Assembly (NCBI RefSeq): GCF_001500025.1
Contig: NZ_LQIW01000001.1
Span: 124,001 to 188,000 of the forward strand
Length of the DNA stretch: 64,000 nt
Direction: 5' to 3'
From: Mycobacterium sp. IS-1590
GTDB lineage: Bacteria; Actinomycetota; Actinomycetes; Mycobacteriales; Mycobacteriaceae
Below, piece by piece: positions 8,552 to 17,773 of the stretch. The first letter of the stretch is position 1. Each line of letters begins with the position of its first letter. Under the pieces are notes generated by a model. That model made no database searches. It was not told the DNA's origin and was given only the letters and a program-made list of their open reading frames with translations. A program made the position numbers and the translations under genes.

Positions 8552-9443
8552 CGAAGTTCTCCGTCAGCGCCCCGACGACCGGGCCCCACACCGGTTCGGG
8601 CAGGTCGTGCCCCATGCCGTCGACGACGACGTAGCGTGCTCCGTCGACGGCCCGTGCGACGGTGCGGCCGTTGCGCGGTCGTACGAGCGGGTCCTTCGTA
8701 CCGTGCACGACGACGGTCGGTGCGGCGATGCGGCGGGTATAGCGCAGCAGGCTGCCGGTGCCCAGGATCGCGTCGAACTGGCGCAGCATGCCCTGCGGGT
8801 AGTCGCTGCGCTCGCGCAGCTCGCGCACGCGGCGGTGCAACTGCTCGGTGGGCGGTAAGAAGTTGGGCCCGTTGATGATTGCGACGTTGCGCACCTCGTG
8901 GGCCAGCCGCTGCTCGAGCGGGGCGTCACGGGGCGGCGTGCCGAATGCCAGCCGGATGACCCGCAGCGCCGGCAGCGACGAGAACGGCGTGCCCGCGCTC
9001 GTCATCACCAGGCCCAGCGATGCCACCCGGTCGGGGTGGCGGCCCGCGAGCACCTGCGCGATCATCCCGCCCATGGATGCGCCGACGATGTGCGCGCGCT
9101 CGATGCGGAGATGGTCGAGCAACCCGCGCACGTCCTCGGCCAGGTCGACGAGCGTGTACGGCACCGGACTCGCGCGGCCCAGGAGATACCGCAGAACCCT
9201 CGGATACACCGACCCGTCCGCGCGCTGTCCGTCCAACTTCGTCGAGAGCCCGGTGTCGCGGTGGTCGAAGCGAATCACCCGGTAGCCCCGGTCGACCAGC
9301 CGTGCGCAGAAGCCGTCCGGCCACATCGGTAACTGGGCCCCGACGCCCATGATCAGCAGCACCGGCGGGTCGGCCGGGTCGCCGAGATCCTCGTAGAAGA
9401 TGCCGACGTCCCCGCAGACCGCTGTGCCGCTCCGAACCCGCAT
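8532..9443 (-). CDS. LipG-like alpha/beta hydrolase, second copy
   Basis: A 303-residue serine hydrolase with the same architecture as the protein at 2426-3343: a YEDLGDPADPPVLLIMG start, nucleophile elbow GASMGG (Ser near 123), HGTKDPLVRP acid region and GMGHDLPEP base region. Both share the RFDxRDxGLSxKL and RAHIVGASMGGMIAQV blocks, so they are paralogues from an old duplication. Its 3' end overlaps tetR by 20 bases in convergent orientation. The substrate is unknown. Confidence 0.86.
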   Translation of the reverse strand: MRVRSGTAVCGDVGIFYEDLGDPADPPVLLIMGVGAQLPMWPDGFCARLVDRGYRVIRFDHRDTGLSTKLDGQRADGSVYPRVLRYLLGRASPVPYTLVDLAEDVRGLLDHLRIERAHIVGASMGGMIAQVLAGRHPDRVASLGLVMTSAGTPFSSLPALRVIRLAFGTPPRDAPLEQRLAHEVRNVAIINGPNFLPPTEQLHRRVRELRERSDYPQGMLRQFDAILGTGSLLRYTRRIAAPTVVVHGTKDPLVRPRNGRTVARAVDGARYVVVDGMGHDLPEPVWGPVVGALTENFATAAPD

Positions 9444-9459
9444 GTTCTGCTTTCTACAC

Positions 9460-10071
9460 CTACCCGGCTACCGGCTTCTTGCCCCACGGCGTCAGCCACG
9501 GCGTCGGTTCCCAGTCCTCCAGGCCGGCGAGCAGCTCGTAAAGCGTTGCACCGTCGATGGATTCGCGGATGATGTCGGCTTGTCCGGCGTGCCGCGCCAA
9601 CTCCTCGATCATGTGCAGGATCACCCAGCGCACCGACCATGCGGACACATCTTTGGGGAACCACGGCACATGCGGCGGGACCGGCACGGCCGCGTTCAGG
9701 TCGGTGGTCTCGATCAACCGGATGGTCTCGACGTTCTGCTCATCGAACCGGGCGAGGATGTCGGCGAGGGTCTCGTCGTCGCGCATGACGAACTCGCTCT
9801 GGTAGTCCGCCTGCTGGTCCTCCGTCGGTCGTAGGTCGCTGGCGATCGGTTCGGGTGCGGCCGCGACCCGCTGCATCCAGCCGTGTTGGCAGCTGGTGAC
9901 GTGTTTGATCAAACCGCCGATCGACAGCGCGCTGACCGATGGTGTCGACCGCGCCTGTTCGTCGGTCAGCCCGAACGCCACGGCGTGAAAGGCGTACTGC
10001 TGCGCGGCCACGTACTCACGCAGGCCCTCGCGCTCGTCGGCAACGGGTGGGGGCAGAGCGGGCATGTTCAT
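9460..10071 (-). CDS. DinB-superfamily protein, distal gene
   Basis: A 203-residue four-helix DinB/YfiT-type protein. Metal-ligand-like His residues appear in GGLIKHVTSCQHGWM and LHMIEELARHAGQADIIRE. The family includes mycothiol- and bacillithiol-dependent transferases that bind a divalent metal. The first ATG at 10071 overlaps the stop of the upstream DinB gene as ATGA, indicating translational coupling; a second ATG two codons on has a better-spaced AAAGGA site. Both DinB genes are divergent from the WYL regulator. Confidence 0.84.
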   Translation of the reverse strand: MNMPALPPPVADEREGLREYVAAQQYAFHAVAFGLTDEQARSTPSVSALSIGGLIKHVTSCQHGWMQRVAAAPEPIASDLRPTEDQQADYQSEFVMRDDETLADILARFDEQNVETIRLIETTDLNAAVPVPPHVPWFPKDVSAWSVRWVILHMIEELARHAGQADIIRESIDGATLYELLAGLEDWEPTPWLTPWGKKPVAG

Positions 10072-10598
10072 TTTCCTTTCGGGTTGGTGTGGGCGTAAAG
10101 GTCTCGGATGCAGGCGATTTCGGCGCCGTGGTGAATGAACTCGCGGTTGATGTGCAGGACCAGTGCGATGAGGGGGTAGTCGGCGTACGGGCCTTCCGCG
10201 GGCCCGCACGGCCGGTTCAGGTCGTCTTCGGACAACCCTCGTACGCCCTCGATCCAGGTGTTGTACTGCTCGTCGAGTTGTCGCAGCGCGGTCGTCGCGT
10301 CGGTGGCGTAGTGCCACGACTGGTAATCGACGGCCGGCGCGCCGAAATGGCTGTGGTTGCGCATGGCGAAGACCCCGACGATGAGGTGGGCCAGTCGCCA
10401 GGCGATCGTCGTGAACGGTGGCGGCGTCGGTTCGGGATATGCGAAGTCGATCCTCCCGTCGGGGTGGACCGTCCAGCAGTCCGCGACCGGCTGCCAGAAG
10501 TACTCGTCGTCGGTGAGCCCCTGGAACCGGGGACGCAGGAAGTTGGTCCAGTGGAAGTCTGCCTGTTCTGCCAGCTCGTGGGTGATCGTCGTGGGCAT
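10068..10598 (-). CDS. DinB-superfamily protein, proximal gene
   Basis: A 176-residue DinB-like protein. The diagnostic segments are WRLAHLIVGVFAMRNHSHFG and LHINREFIHHGAEIACIRDLY, which supply the His residues expected to hold a metal. There is no signal peptide. It is the first gene of a two-gene unit transcribed away from the WYL regulator at 10660, with a strong palindrome in the gap. The two DinB proteins are different enough to have distinct substrates or to form a heterodimer; neither can be decided here. Confidence 0.85.
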   Translation of the reverse strand: MPTTITHELAEQADFHWTNFLRPRFQGLTDDEYFWQPVADCWTVHPDGRIDFAYPEPTPPPFTTIAWRLAHLIVGVFAMRNHSHFGAPAVDYQSWHYATDATTALRQLDEQYNTWIEGVRGLSEDDLNRPCGPAEGPYADYPLIALVLHINREFIHHGAEIACIRDLYAHTNPKGK

Positions 10599-10618
10599 AC
10601 GATCACTCTGACAGGGTT

Positions 10619-10639
10619 ATAGGACAGCTTCTGTCCTAT
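10619..10639. promoter_or_regulatory. 21-bp palindrome, probable WYL-regulator operator
   Basis: ATAGGACAG-CTT-CTGTCCTAT, perfect nine-base arms around a three-base centre, lies 20 bases from the first DinB start and 20 bases before the preferred regulator start. Its position between divergent genes and its perfect symmetry make it the likely binding site of the adjacent WYL protein. Confidence 0.78.
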
Positions 10640-10659
10640 GAATGAGGCAGGCTGCGTAC

Positions 10660-11616
10660 ATGTCGGAGACGACGAGCCGGGTACTTCAGCTTTTGGGTTT
10701 GCTCCAGGCGCGCCGGGTGTGGACGAGCGAGGAGCTCGCCGGACGCCTGGGGGTGACCACGCGCAGTGTGCGCCGCGACGTCGAGCGGCTGCGCGACCTC
10801 GGGTATCCGGTCCACGCCAGCAAGGGCCACGGCGGCGGGTATCAGCTCGGCGCCGGCGCGGCGTTGCCGCCGTTGCTGCTGGACCCCGACGAGGCCGTCG
10901 CGATGGCGGTCTGCCTGCGCCTGGCCGCGGGTGGAACGGTCGCGGGCGTGGGGGAATCGGCGTTGCGCGCGCTGAGCAAGCTCGATCAGGTGATGCCGTC
11001 GCGGCTGCGCTCGCAGGTGGCCGCGGTGCACGACGCGACCGTCACCCTGATGTCGCCGTCCTCGGATGCACCGGTCGCACCCGACGTGTTGATGACGCTG
11101 GCGCGAGCATCCCGCGACCACGAGCACGTCTCCGCCGGTTACATCGACATTCGCGGCAATGCCACTCAGCGCCGGCTCGAGCCCTATCAGCTGGTCACCA
11201 CCGGGCGGCGCTGGTACCTGCTGGCCTACGACCGCGACAAACAGGACTGGCGCAGTCTGCGGCTGGACCGGATGAACGACGTGCGCGCGCAGGGCAGCAC
11301 CTTCACGCCCCGCGAGGCGCCCGACGCGGCGGCCTACGTGCAGCGGTCGATCAGCAGCTCGCCGTACCGATATATCGCGCGCGTCCGCTTCGAAGCGCCT
11401 GAAAGCGTTGTCGCACAGCACTTCTCGGCGGCATCGGTGACTGTCGAGTCCGACGGTCCCGACACGTGCATCGTCACCGCCGGCGCCGACGATCCCGAAC
11501 GCATGGTGCTTTTCTTCGCGATGGTGGGATGCGACTTCGAGGTGCTCTCGCCGCCGGAGGTGGTGCGGGCGGCCGAGGTGGTGTCCGAGCGGCTGGGGCG
11601 CAGCGTCAGCCGGTGA
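10660..11616 (+). CDS. WYL-domain helix-turn-helix regulator (YafY type)
   Basis: About 318 residues. An N-terminal winged helix (TSRVLQLLGLLQARRVWTSE, then LAGRLGVTTRSVRRDVERL) is followed by a beta hairpin with GGGYQLG and then a WYL domain whose signature reads RRLEPYQLVTTGRRWYLLAY with the WRSLRLDRM strand. A C-terminal WCX-like domain closes the protein. WYL domains sense small ligands or nucleic acid. I prefer ATG 10660; an ATG at 10642 would place the start against the palindrome. Probably controls itself and the two DinB genes. Confidence 0.88.
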   Translation: MSETTSRVLQLLGLLQARRVWTSEELAGRLGVTTRSVRRDVERLRDLGYPVHASKGHGGGYQLGAGAALPPLLLDPDEAVAMAVCLRLAAGGTVAGVGESALRALSKLDQVMPSRLRSQVAAVHDATVTLMSPSSDAPVAPDVLMTLARASRDHEHVSAGYIDIRGNATQRRLEPYQLVTTGRRWYLLAYDRDKQDWRSLRLDRMNDVRAQGSTFTPREAPDAAAYVQRSISSSPYRYIARVRFEAPESVVAQHFSAASVTVESDGPDTCIVTAGADDPERMVLFFAMVGCDFEVLSPPEVVRAAEVVSERLGRSVSR

Positions 11617-12157
11617 GCTCCAAGCGGTCCGCGAGCATCAGGAACGCCGATGCGAACGCGTTGTCGGCGGTCTCGGCGCGGAGTCGCTCCCAGTCCAGCT
11701 GTTCGCGAACCGCACGCACCGCGGGCAGCAGTGCGGCGAAGTCGCAATGGTGTTCGTTGAGGGAGTTCAGCTTCTCGCGCATGACCTCGGTCGGCGCCAG
11801 CACCCGCATCCGGACCGCGAGCACGTCGTACTCCTCGGCCGCGAGGATGGTTTCCTTGTCGACCGGAACGCCGTTGAGCCGGTGCAGGACGTCGATGACG
11901 AAGTCGTCCTCCACGCACGCCTTGAACAACCAGTCCTCCGGAGTGCGCTCGACCCGGAAACCCGCCTCCTCCAGCGTCGCCGCGGCCTTCTCGGTGTCGG
12001 GTTCGGCGACCACGAAATCCACGTCGTGCACGGGTTCCGGCCCACCGAACACCCACAGCGCGTAGCTGCCCCCCAAGGCGAAGTCGGGGCCCTGGGCCCG
12101 CAAGGCCGACGCGGCGCTTTTGAGCGCGTCGCGCAGATCATCGTTTCTCTGGGGCAC
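11606..12157 (-). CDS. Nucleotidyltransferase-like protein
   Basis: About 183 residues. The FALGGSYALWVFGGPEPVHDVDFVV-type region contains the GG-S and D-x-D arrangement of minimal nucleotidyltransferases. The rest is helical with no second recognisable domain, and there is no partner HEPN gene next to it, so a toxin-antitoxin reading is not supported. GTG 12157 is preferred because AGGAG lies four bases upstream; ATG 12193 lacks one. It overlaps the convergent WYL gene by 11 bases and is divergent from the next gene. Confidence 0.75.
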   Translation of the reverse strand: MPQRNDDLRDALKSAASALRAQGPDFALGGSYALWVFGGPEPVHDVDFVVAEPDTEKAAATLEEAGFRVERTPEDWLFKACVEDDFVIDVLHRLNGVPVDKETILAAEEYDVLAVRMRVLAPTEVMREKLNSLNEHHCDFAALLPAVRAVREQLDWERLRAETADNAFASAFLMLADRLELTG

Positions 12158-12200
12158 ATCTCTCCTGGGGCCGACTGATCGCCTAGCAGTCATTCATTGT

Positions 12201-12215
12201 GGGTAGCTAGTACCC
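12201..12215. promoter_or_regulatory. Short palindrome abutting a start codon
   Basis: GGGTA-GCTAG-TACCC lies directly before ATG 12216 and leaves no room for a normal ribosome site. It may be an operator over a leaderless start, or chance. No protein partner is evident. Confidence 0.35.
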
Positions 12216-12989
12216 ATGCAGATGCGGATGGCCACCTTCAACATCTTGCACGGGCGCAGCGTGCACGACGGGCTCGTTCATCGAGACCGCCTCGTGGAGG
12301 CCGTCCGGGAACTCGACGCCGACATCCTGGCCCTGCAGGAGGTCGACCTCGACCAGCCGCGGTCGGGGATGGCCGACCTGACCGCGGTCGCCGCCGAAGC
12401 GATGGGTGCGGTGAGCCACCGGTTCGTGGCGGCGATCTCCGGCACACCCGGAGCCACCTGGATGGCGGCCACCGGCGACGAGCAGCCAGGAACCGCCGCC
12501 TACGGCATCGCGCTGCTGTCGCGGTTCCCCGCCGAGTCTTGGCAGGTGCTACGCCTACCACGGATACCGGTGCCGTTCCCGATGTACCTGCCAGGACCGA
12601 ACCGGGTCAAGGTCGTCAACGAGGAGCCGCGAGCGGCGGTTGTCGGCCAGTTGAACACTGCGCTGGGGCCACTGACCGTCGCCAACACGCATCTGTCGTT
12701 CGTGCCGGGGTGGAATCGTATGCAGTTGCGGCGGCTGCTGCGCGACCTGGACGGGTTCCCGTCGCCGCGAGTGCTGATGGGTGACCTGAACATGGTGCCG
12801 CGAACGATTCAGCGCTGGACCCGTCTGCGACCGCTCGCCTCGGCGGTCACGTTCCCGGCCGAAGAACCCGATCGTCAACTCGACCACATCGTCACCGACG
12901 ATCGGGGCCTGCGGGTGGAGCGGTGCTACGCGCCCTCGCTTCCGATCTCGGACCACCGCGCCCTCGTCGTCGACATCTCGCGAGCCTGA
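12216..12989 (+). CDS. Endonuclease/exonuclease/phosphatase-fold protein
   Basis: A 257-residue metal-dependent phosphoesterase of the EEP fold. All core motifs are visible: ATFNILHG at the N-terminus, ILALQEVD with the metal-binding Glu, VANTHLSF, MGDLNMVP with catalytic Asp and Asn, LDHIV, and SDHRALVVDI with the catalytic His near the C-terminus. There is no signal peptide, so it should act in the cytosol. Substrate could be DNA or a small phosphodiester; the family alone does not settle this. Confidence 0.86.
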   Translation: MQMRMATFNILHGRSVHDGLVHRDRLVEAVRELDADILALQEVDLDQPRSGMADLTAVAAEAMGAVSHRFVAAISGTPGATWMAATGDEQPGTAAYGIALLSRFPAESWQVLRLPRIPVPFPMYLPGPNRVKVVNEEPRAAVVGQLNTALGPLTVANTHLSFVPGWNRMQLRRLLRDLDGFPSPRVLMGDLNMVPRTIQRWTRLRPLASAVTFPAEEPDRQLDHIVTDDRGLRVERCYAPSLPISDHRALVVDISRA

Positions 12990-13031
12990 TTTCCACCGCA
13001 ATGCGGGGGTGAGCGCACGTAGGGTTTGGCT

Positions 13032-16000
13032 GTGCGGGTCATCTCGGCGGAGTCGACGGATCTGTTCGTCGGGGCCGAGGAGGCGCCGTCGCAGATCGTG
13101 CGGGTCACGTATACCGACGGCCCGGGCGAGGTGCGGGTCGACGGTGACGGGCTGGTGGGCCACGCGCGAGCCGCGGCGGGCGACGGCACCGTCGAGGTGC
13201 CGGTCACGGTCACCGACCCGGTCCCCGGTCAGCAGCGGCCGGCGCGGATCGTCACGGGCGACGGCATCACGCCCTTTGTCTTCACCGTCGCCGAACCCGG
13301 CTGGACGATGTACATGATCAGCCACTTCCACTACGACCCGGTGTGGTGGAACACGCAGGCCGCGTACACCAGTGTGTGGAGCGAGGACCCGCCCGGTCGG
13401 TGTCGCCAGACCAACGGCTTCGATCTGGTCAGCGCCCACCTCGAAATGGCGCGCCGGGAACCGGAATACAAGTTCGTGTTGGCCGAGGTCGACTATCTCA
13501 AACCGTTCTGGGACACCCACCCCGAGGATCGCGACGATCTGCGCCGCTTCGTCGCCCAGGGTCGCGTCGAGATCATGGGCGGAACGTACAACGAGCCGAA
13601 CACCAACCTCACCGGCCCCGAGACCACGATCCGGAACTTCGTGCACGGCATCGGGTTTCAGCGCGACGTGCTCGGTGCCGATCCGGCGACGGCGTGGCAG
13701 CTCGACGCGTTCGGCCACGACCCGCAGTTTCCGGGTATGGCCGCCGACGCCGGGCTGACGTCGAGTTCGTGGGCTCGCGGCCCGCACCATCAATGGGGCC
13801 CGATGGCCGGGGGCGGCGCCCCCGAGCGCATGCAGTTCAGCAGCGAATTCGACTGGCTGGCTCCCTCGGGGCGCGGGCTGCTGACGCATTACATGCCCGC
13901 GCACTATGCGGCCGGCTGGTGGATGGATTCGGCGCCGACGCTGGAGGCTGCCGAAGACGAGACGTATCGATTGTTCACGTCGCTGAAGAAGGTCGCGTTG
14001 ACTCGCAACGTGCTCCTGCCGGTCGGCACCGACTACACCCCGCCGAACAAGTGGGTGACCGAGATCCACCGGGACTGGAACGCCCGCTACCGATGGCCGC
14101 GGTTCATCTGTGCGGTGCCCGGCGAGTTCTTCGCCGCGGTACGCGCCGAACTGGCCGAGCGGGGCGTCGAACCGTCACCTCAGACCCGCGACATGAACCC
14201 GATCTACACCGGCAAGGACGTCTCCTACATCGACACCAAGCAGGCCAACCGGGCGGCCGAAGACGTCGTGCTCGACGCCGAGAAGTTCGCGGTGTTCGCC
14301 GGGCTTCTCGGGGGCGCGACGTATCCGCAGGCCGCTCTGGCCAAAGCGTGGGTCCAACTGGCCTACGGCGCGCACCACGATGCGATCACCGGCTCGGAAT
14401 CCGACCAGGTGTACCTCGACCTGCTGACGAGCTGGCGAGACGCATGGGAGCTGGGCAGGGCCGCGCGCGACCAGGCGCTGGCCGTGCTGTCGGGGGCGGT
14501 CGACGGATCGGTCGTCGTGTGGAATCCCGTCGCGCACAAGCGCACCGACGTCGTCACCGCACGCATCGCGGAACCGATCGGGACCGTGCGGGTGGTCGAC
14601 TCTGCGGGTGACGAGCTGGCGGCTCACGTCGAACACGGTGGTCGTACGGTGACATGGCTCGCCGGAGACGTGCCGTCGATGGGGTGGCAGTCCTACCGAC
14701 TCGAGGAGTCGGACGGCCCGGCGGCAGCGTCGTGGGAACCGCTGAGCGGGAACGAGATCGGCAACGATCATTACCGGCTGCGGGTCGACCCGTCACGGGG
14801 CGGTGCGGTCGAGTCCTTGGTCGAATGCGGTTCGGGCCGGTCCTTGATCGCTGACGGCGAGGTCGGCAACGAGTTGGCCGTGTACGACGAGTACCCCGCC
14901 CATCCCGAAGCCGGTGAGGGGCCATGGCACCTGCTGCCCAAGGGCCCGGTGGTTCGCTCGTCGGCATCGCCTGCCACGGTGCGGGCCTACGGCGGAGCGC
15001 TCGGGCAACGGCTGGTGATCGAGGGCGCGGTCGGTGATGTGCTGCGCTACACGCAGGTTCTGACGCTCTGGCACGGTGTGGCGCGCGTCGACTGCCGGAC
15101 CACGATCAACGAGTTCACCGGCGCCGACCGGCTGCTGCGGCTGCGCTGGCCGTGCCCGGTGCCCGGTGCGATGCCGGTCAGCGAGGTCGGCGACGCGGTG
15201 ATCGGCCGCGGCTTCGCGCTGCTGCACGAACGCGACCGGGAAACGGCGGTCGACGCCGCGACGCATCCGTGGACGTTGGACAACCCCGCGTACGGCTGGT
15301 TCGGGCTGTCGTCGACGGCGCGGGTGCGAGTCGGCGAGGGGCGTCGGGCGGTATCGGTCGCCGAGGTGATCACGCCGACGGAGAACGAGGCGGCGCTGTC
15401 ACGTCCGTTGATGGTTGCGCTCGCGCGCGCCGGCGTGACCGCGACGTGCAGCGGTGCGGACAAGCCGCGCTACGGCGATCTCGCCGTCGACTCGAACCTT
15501 CCTGACGTGCGGATCGCTCTCGGCGGCCCAGAGCAGAACCCCTTCACCGCAACCGTTCTCGACGCCGTCGATTCGTCGTACGCCGAGGAGGTGAAGCGAC
15601 AGCTCGACACGGCCGGCGCGGCCAGGGTGTGGGTACCGGCCGCAGTCGGGCTGGCGGAGGCGTGGGTGCCGAGTGCGGATCTGCGCGATGTGCGGGCGCT
15701 CCCGGTTCTGATCGTGGCCGGGCCGGCTCTGGACCATGTCGTGGCGGGGATTGTCGACGACTTGTCCGACTGGGAGATCGTCGTCGAGCAGGCACCCCCG
15801 GCCGAGATGGATGCGTTCGAAGACCGGACGGTCGCGGTGCTGAACCGCGGTGTGCCCGGCTTCGCCGTCGAATCGGATGGAACGCTGAATCTTTCGTTGA
15901 TGCGGTCGTGCACCGGGTGGCCCTCGGGCACGTGGATCGATCCACCGCGGCGCACGGCGCCGGACGGGTCCAATTTCCAGTTACAGCACTGGACACACAC

Positions 16001-17210
16001 ATTCGACTACGCGCTGGTCTCCGGGGACGGTGACTGGCGCCGGGCCGGTGTTCCGGCCCGCAGCGCCGAGTTCTCCAATCCGCTCCTGGCGGTGACGGAC
16101 AAGTGGGGACCGGTGGGCGGGCTGCCGCCGTCGGGTTCGCTGCTGGAGATAGAGCCGGCGGGATCGGTGCGGCTGGCAGCGCTCAAGGCTGCGGGCAACC
16201 CGCTCGCGAGCGGTAGTGTGCGATCGGTCCACCCATCGGACGGTGTCGCGATGCGACTTGTCGAAACCACGGGCAGCACAACCGAAGTCACGGTCACCTC
16301 GGGTTTGCGTCGGGTGTCTGCCGCGGTCCGGGTGGATCTGCTCGAGCAACCGCGTGTGCGAGAGGTGACGCCGGAGGGATTGTCGTTGCACGGTTTCGAG
16401 GTCGCCACCGTGCTGGCCCGATTCAATCTGCCGCAGGTCCTGCAGGCCGACCATGCCGTGCTGGCACCCGAGGCGGAGCAGGCTCAGCCGCTCTATGCCC
16501 GGTACTGGCTGCACAACCGCGGTCCGGCCCCGCTCGGCGGCCTGCCCGCCGTCGCCCATCTGCACCCGCAACACGTCGTGGCGCCGGATTCCCCTCAGCG
16601 GCTTCGTCTCACCGTGGCCAGCGATTGCTGCGACGAGATCTTGCACGGCCGGGTGCGGCTGCTGTGTCCTGACGGCTGGACCGCAGAACCCGGTGTGTTG
16701 CCGTTCATGTTGCCGCCCGGCGAATACCTGGACACCACCGTGAGCGTGACACCGCCGACATCCGTGTCACCCGGGCTGTATCCGATACGTGCCGAACTCG
16801 CGTTGACGGGTGCGCACGTCTCGATCCCACCGTCGTGGCGTCAGGTCGTCGAGGACGTGTGCGTCGTCGCAATCGACGCGCCTCCGGACGACACCCTGTT
16901 CCGGCTGGTCACTGGACCGGAGCCGGTCGATGTGGTGGCCGGCGAAACGGCTCGTCTAGGGGTCACCGTCGGCACCGACGCCCGCGCCGACGTCGCGGTC
17001 GAAGCGCACCTGATCAGCCCGTGGGGGACGTGGGAATGGCTGGGGCCGGCGGTAACCGGTGTGGAGCTGTCCGCTCGCGGCACGACCGACATCGGTTTCG
17101 ATGTCGCCCCGCCGGACTGGGTCGAACCGGGAGAATGGTGGGCGCTGATTCGGTTGGCCGCCGCCGGACATCTCGTCTACTCGCCCGCGGTGAAGGTGAC
17201 GGTTCGGTGA
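13032..17210 (+). CDS. GH38-family alpha-mannosidase
   Basis: A large (about 1392 residues) cytosolic retaining glycosidase of family 38, counterpart of Rv0648. After a 90-residue beta N-domain comes the metal-site motif ISHFHYDPVWW near residues 95-105. The nucleophile motif WQLDAFGHDPQFPGM lies near residue 221, then AYGAHHDAITGSESDQVY. Long beta-rich domains follow, and the last 150 residues look like an additional beta sandwich. No signal peptide. GTG 13032 is chosen because AGGG lies seven bases upstream; TTG 13026 is the alternative. It overlaps the next gene by four bases. Probable role: release of alpha-mannose from internal or recycled mannosides. Confidence 0.88.
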   Translation: MRVISAESTDLFVGAEEAPSQIVRVTYTDGPGEVRVDGDGLVGHARAAAGDGTVEVPVTVTDPVPGQQRPARIVTGDGITPFVFTVAEPGWTMYMISHFHYDPVWWNTQAAYTSVWSEDPPGRCRQTNGFDLVSAHLEMARREPEYKFVLAEVDYLKPFWDTHPEDRDDLRRFVAQGRVEIMGGTYNEPNTNLTGPETTIRNFVHGIGFQRDVLGADPATAWQLDAFGHDPQFPGMAADAGLTSSSWARGPHHQWGPMAGGGAPERMQFSSEFDWLAPSGRGLLTHYMPAHYAAGWWMDSAPTLEAAEDETYRLFTSLKKVALTRNVLLPVGTDYTPPNKWVTEIHRDWNARYRWPRFICAVPGEFFAAVRAELAERGVEPSPQTRDMNPIYTGKDVSYIDTKQANRAAEDVVLDAEKFAVFAGLLGGATYPQAALAKAWVQLAYGAHHDAITGSESDQVYLDLLTSWRDAWELGRAARDQALAVLSGAVDGSVVVWNPVAHKRTDVVTARIAEPIGTVRVVDSAGDELAAHVEHGGRTVTWLAGDVPSMGWQSYRLEESDGPAAASWEPLSGNEIGNDHYRLRVDPSRGGAVESLVECGSGRSLIADGEVGNELAVYDEYPAHPEAGEGPWHLLPKGPVVRSSASPATVRAYGGALGQRLVIEGAVGDVLRYTQVLTLWHGVARVDCRTTINEFTGADRLLRLRWPCPVPGAMPVSEVGDAVIGRGFALLHERDRETAVDAATHPWTLDNPAYGWFGLSSTARVRVGEGRRAVSVAEVITPTENEAALSRPLMVALARAGVTATCSGADKPRYGDLAVDSNLPDVRIALGGPEQNPFTATVLDAVDSSYAEEVKRQLDTAGAARVWVPAAVGLAEAWVPSADLRDVRALPVLIVAGPALDHVVAGIVDDLSDWEIVVEQAPPAEMDAFEDRTVAVLNRGVPGFAVESDGTLNLSLMRSCTGWPSGTWIDPPRRTAPDGSNFQLQHWTHTFDYALVSGDGDWRRAGVPARSAEFSNPLLAVTDKWGPVGGLPPSGSLLEIEPAGSVRLAALKAAGNPLASGSVRSVHPSDGVAMRLVETTGSTTEVTVTSGLRRVSAAVRVDLLEQPRVREVTPEGLSLHGFEVATVLARFNLPQVLQADHAVLAPEAEQAQPLYARYWLHNRGPAPLGGLPAVAHLHPQHVVAPDSPQRLRLTVASDCCDEILHGRVRLLCPDGWTAEPGVLPFMLPPGEYLDTTVSVTPPTSVSPGLYPIRAELALTGAHVSIPPSWRQVVEDVCVVAIDAPPDDTLFRLVTGPEPVDVVAGETARLGVTVGTDARADVAVEAHLISPWGTWEWLGPAVTGVELSARGTTDIGFDVAPPDWVEPGEWWALIRLAAAGHLVYSPAVKVTVR

Positions 17211-17773
17211 GCGACTCGGCGTGGACCGGGGTCGCGGCAAGTGTGGACGGAGTGGCCGTCTCGCTCGAGCAGGTGGACGCTCGCGAAGCCTCCCTGCGCG
17301 CGTCGCGGCTCGCCTCCTCGCTGCCGCGGCCCGGCACCAGCGAAGGTCGACAGCTGCGGCGTTGGCTCACCCAGCTTCTGGTCACCGAGCATGTCGTGGC
17401 GACCGAAGCGGCGGCACGCGGGCTGAACGTCGAGGACGCGCCGGCCGAGGCCGAGGTGCTGCCGGACATGACCGTACGGATGGAGATCGGCAGCGTGGCG
17501 GCATCGGTGCTGGCCGAACCGCTCGCCCGCGCAGTCTTTGCTGCGGTGACGGCGGGTATCGACGTTTCCGATGACGAGGTGGCATCGTACCGGGAACGAA
17601 ACCCGTTGCGCTTCAGCGATGCAGCCTCGGCCGCTGCGCATCTGCGGGCCGCCGCGCGGCGCCGGGCCTTCCGGCTCTGGCTGGACGCCCGGTGTGCCGC
17701 GGTCGTCGAACTCGCCCCCGGTTACGAACATCCCGGGGACCCCCGACAACCCGACAACACCCACCGACACTGA
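17207..17773 (+). CDS. Unknown protein coupled to mannosidase and ROK kinase
   Basis: 188 residues from a GTG that overlaps the mannosidase stop as GTGA. The N-terminus, VAASVDGVAVSLEQVDAREA followed by RQLRRWLTQLLVTEHVVATE, resembles the N-terminal helical part of SurA/PpiC-type foldases. No parvulin domain follows and there is no signal peptide, so a foldase call is weak. In M. tuberculosis the slot between mannosidase and ROK kinase is annotated fabD2, but this protein has no GHSxG malonyltransferase active site. I do not assign a function. Its stop overlaps the kinase ATG (TGATG). Confidence 0.7.
   Translation: MSDSAWTGVAASVDGVAVSLEQVDAREASLRASRLASSLPRPGTSEGRQLRRWLTQLLVTEHVVATEAAARGLNVEDAPAEAEVLPDMTVRMEIGSVAASVLAEPLARAVFAAVTAGIDVSDDEVASYRERNPLRFSDAASAAAHLRAAARRRAFRLWLDARCAAVVELAPGYEHPGDPRQPDNTHRH

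Noticed and set aside
11606..12157. Nucleotidyltransferase-like gene considered as a toxin-antitoxin half (MNT/HEPN)
   Set aside because: No HEPN or other small partner gene adjoins it; its neighbours are a WYL regulator and a phosphatase-fold gene.
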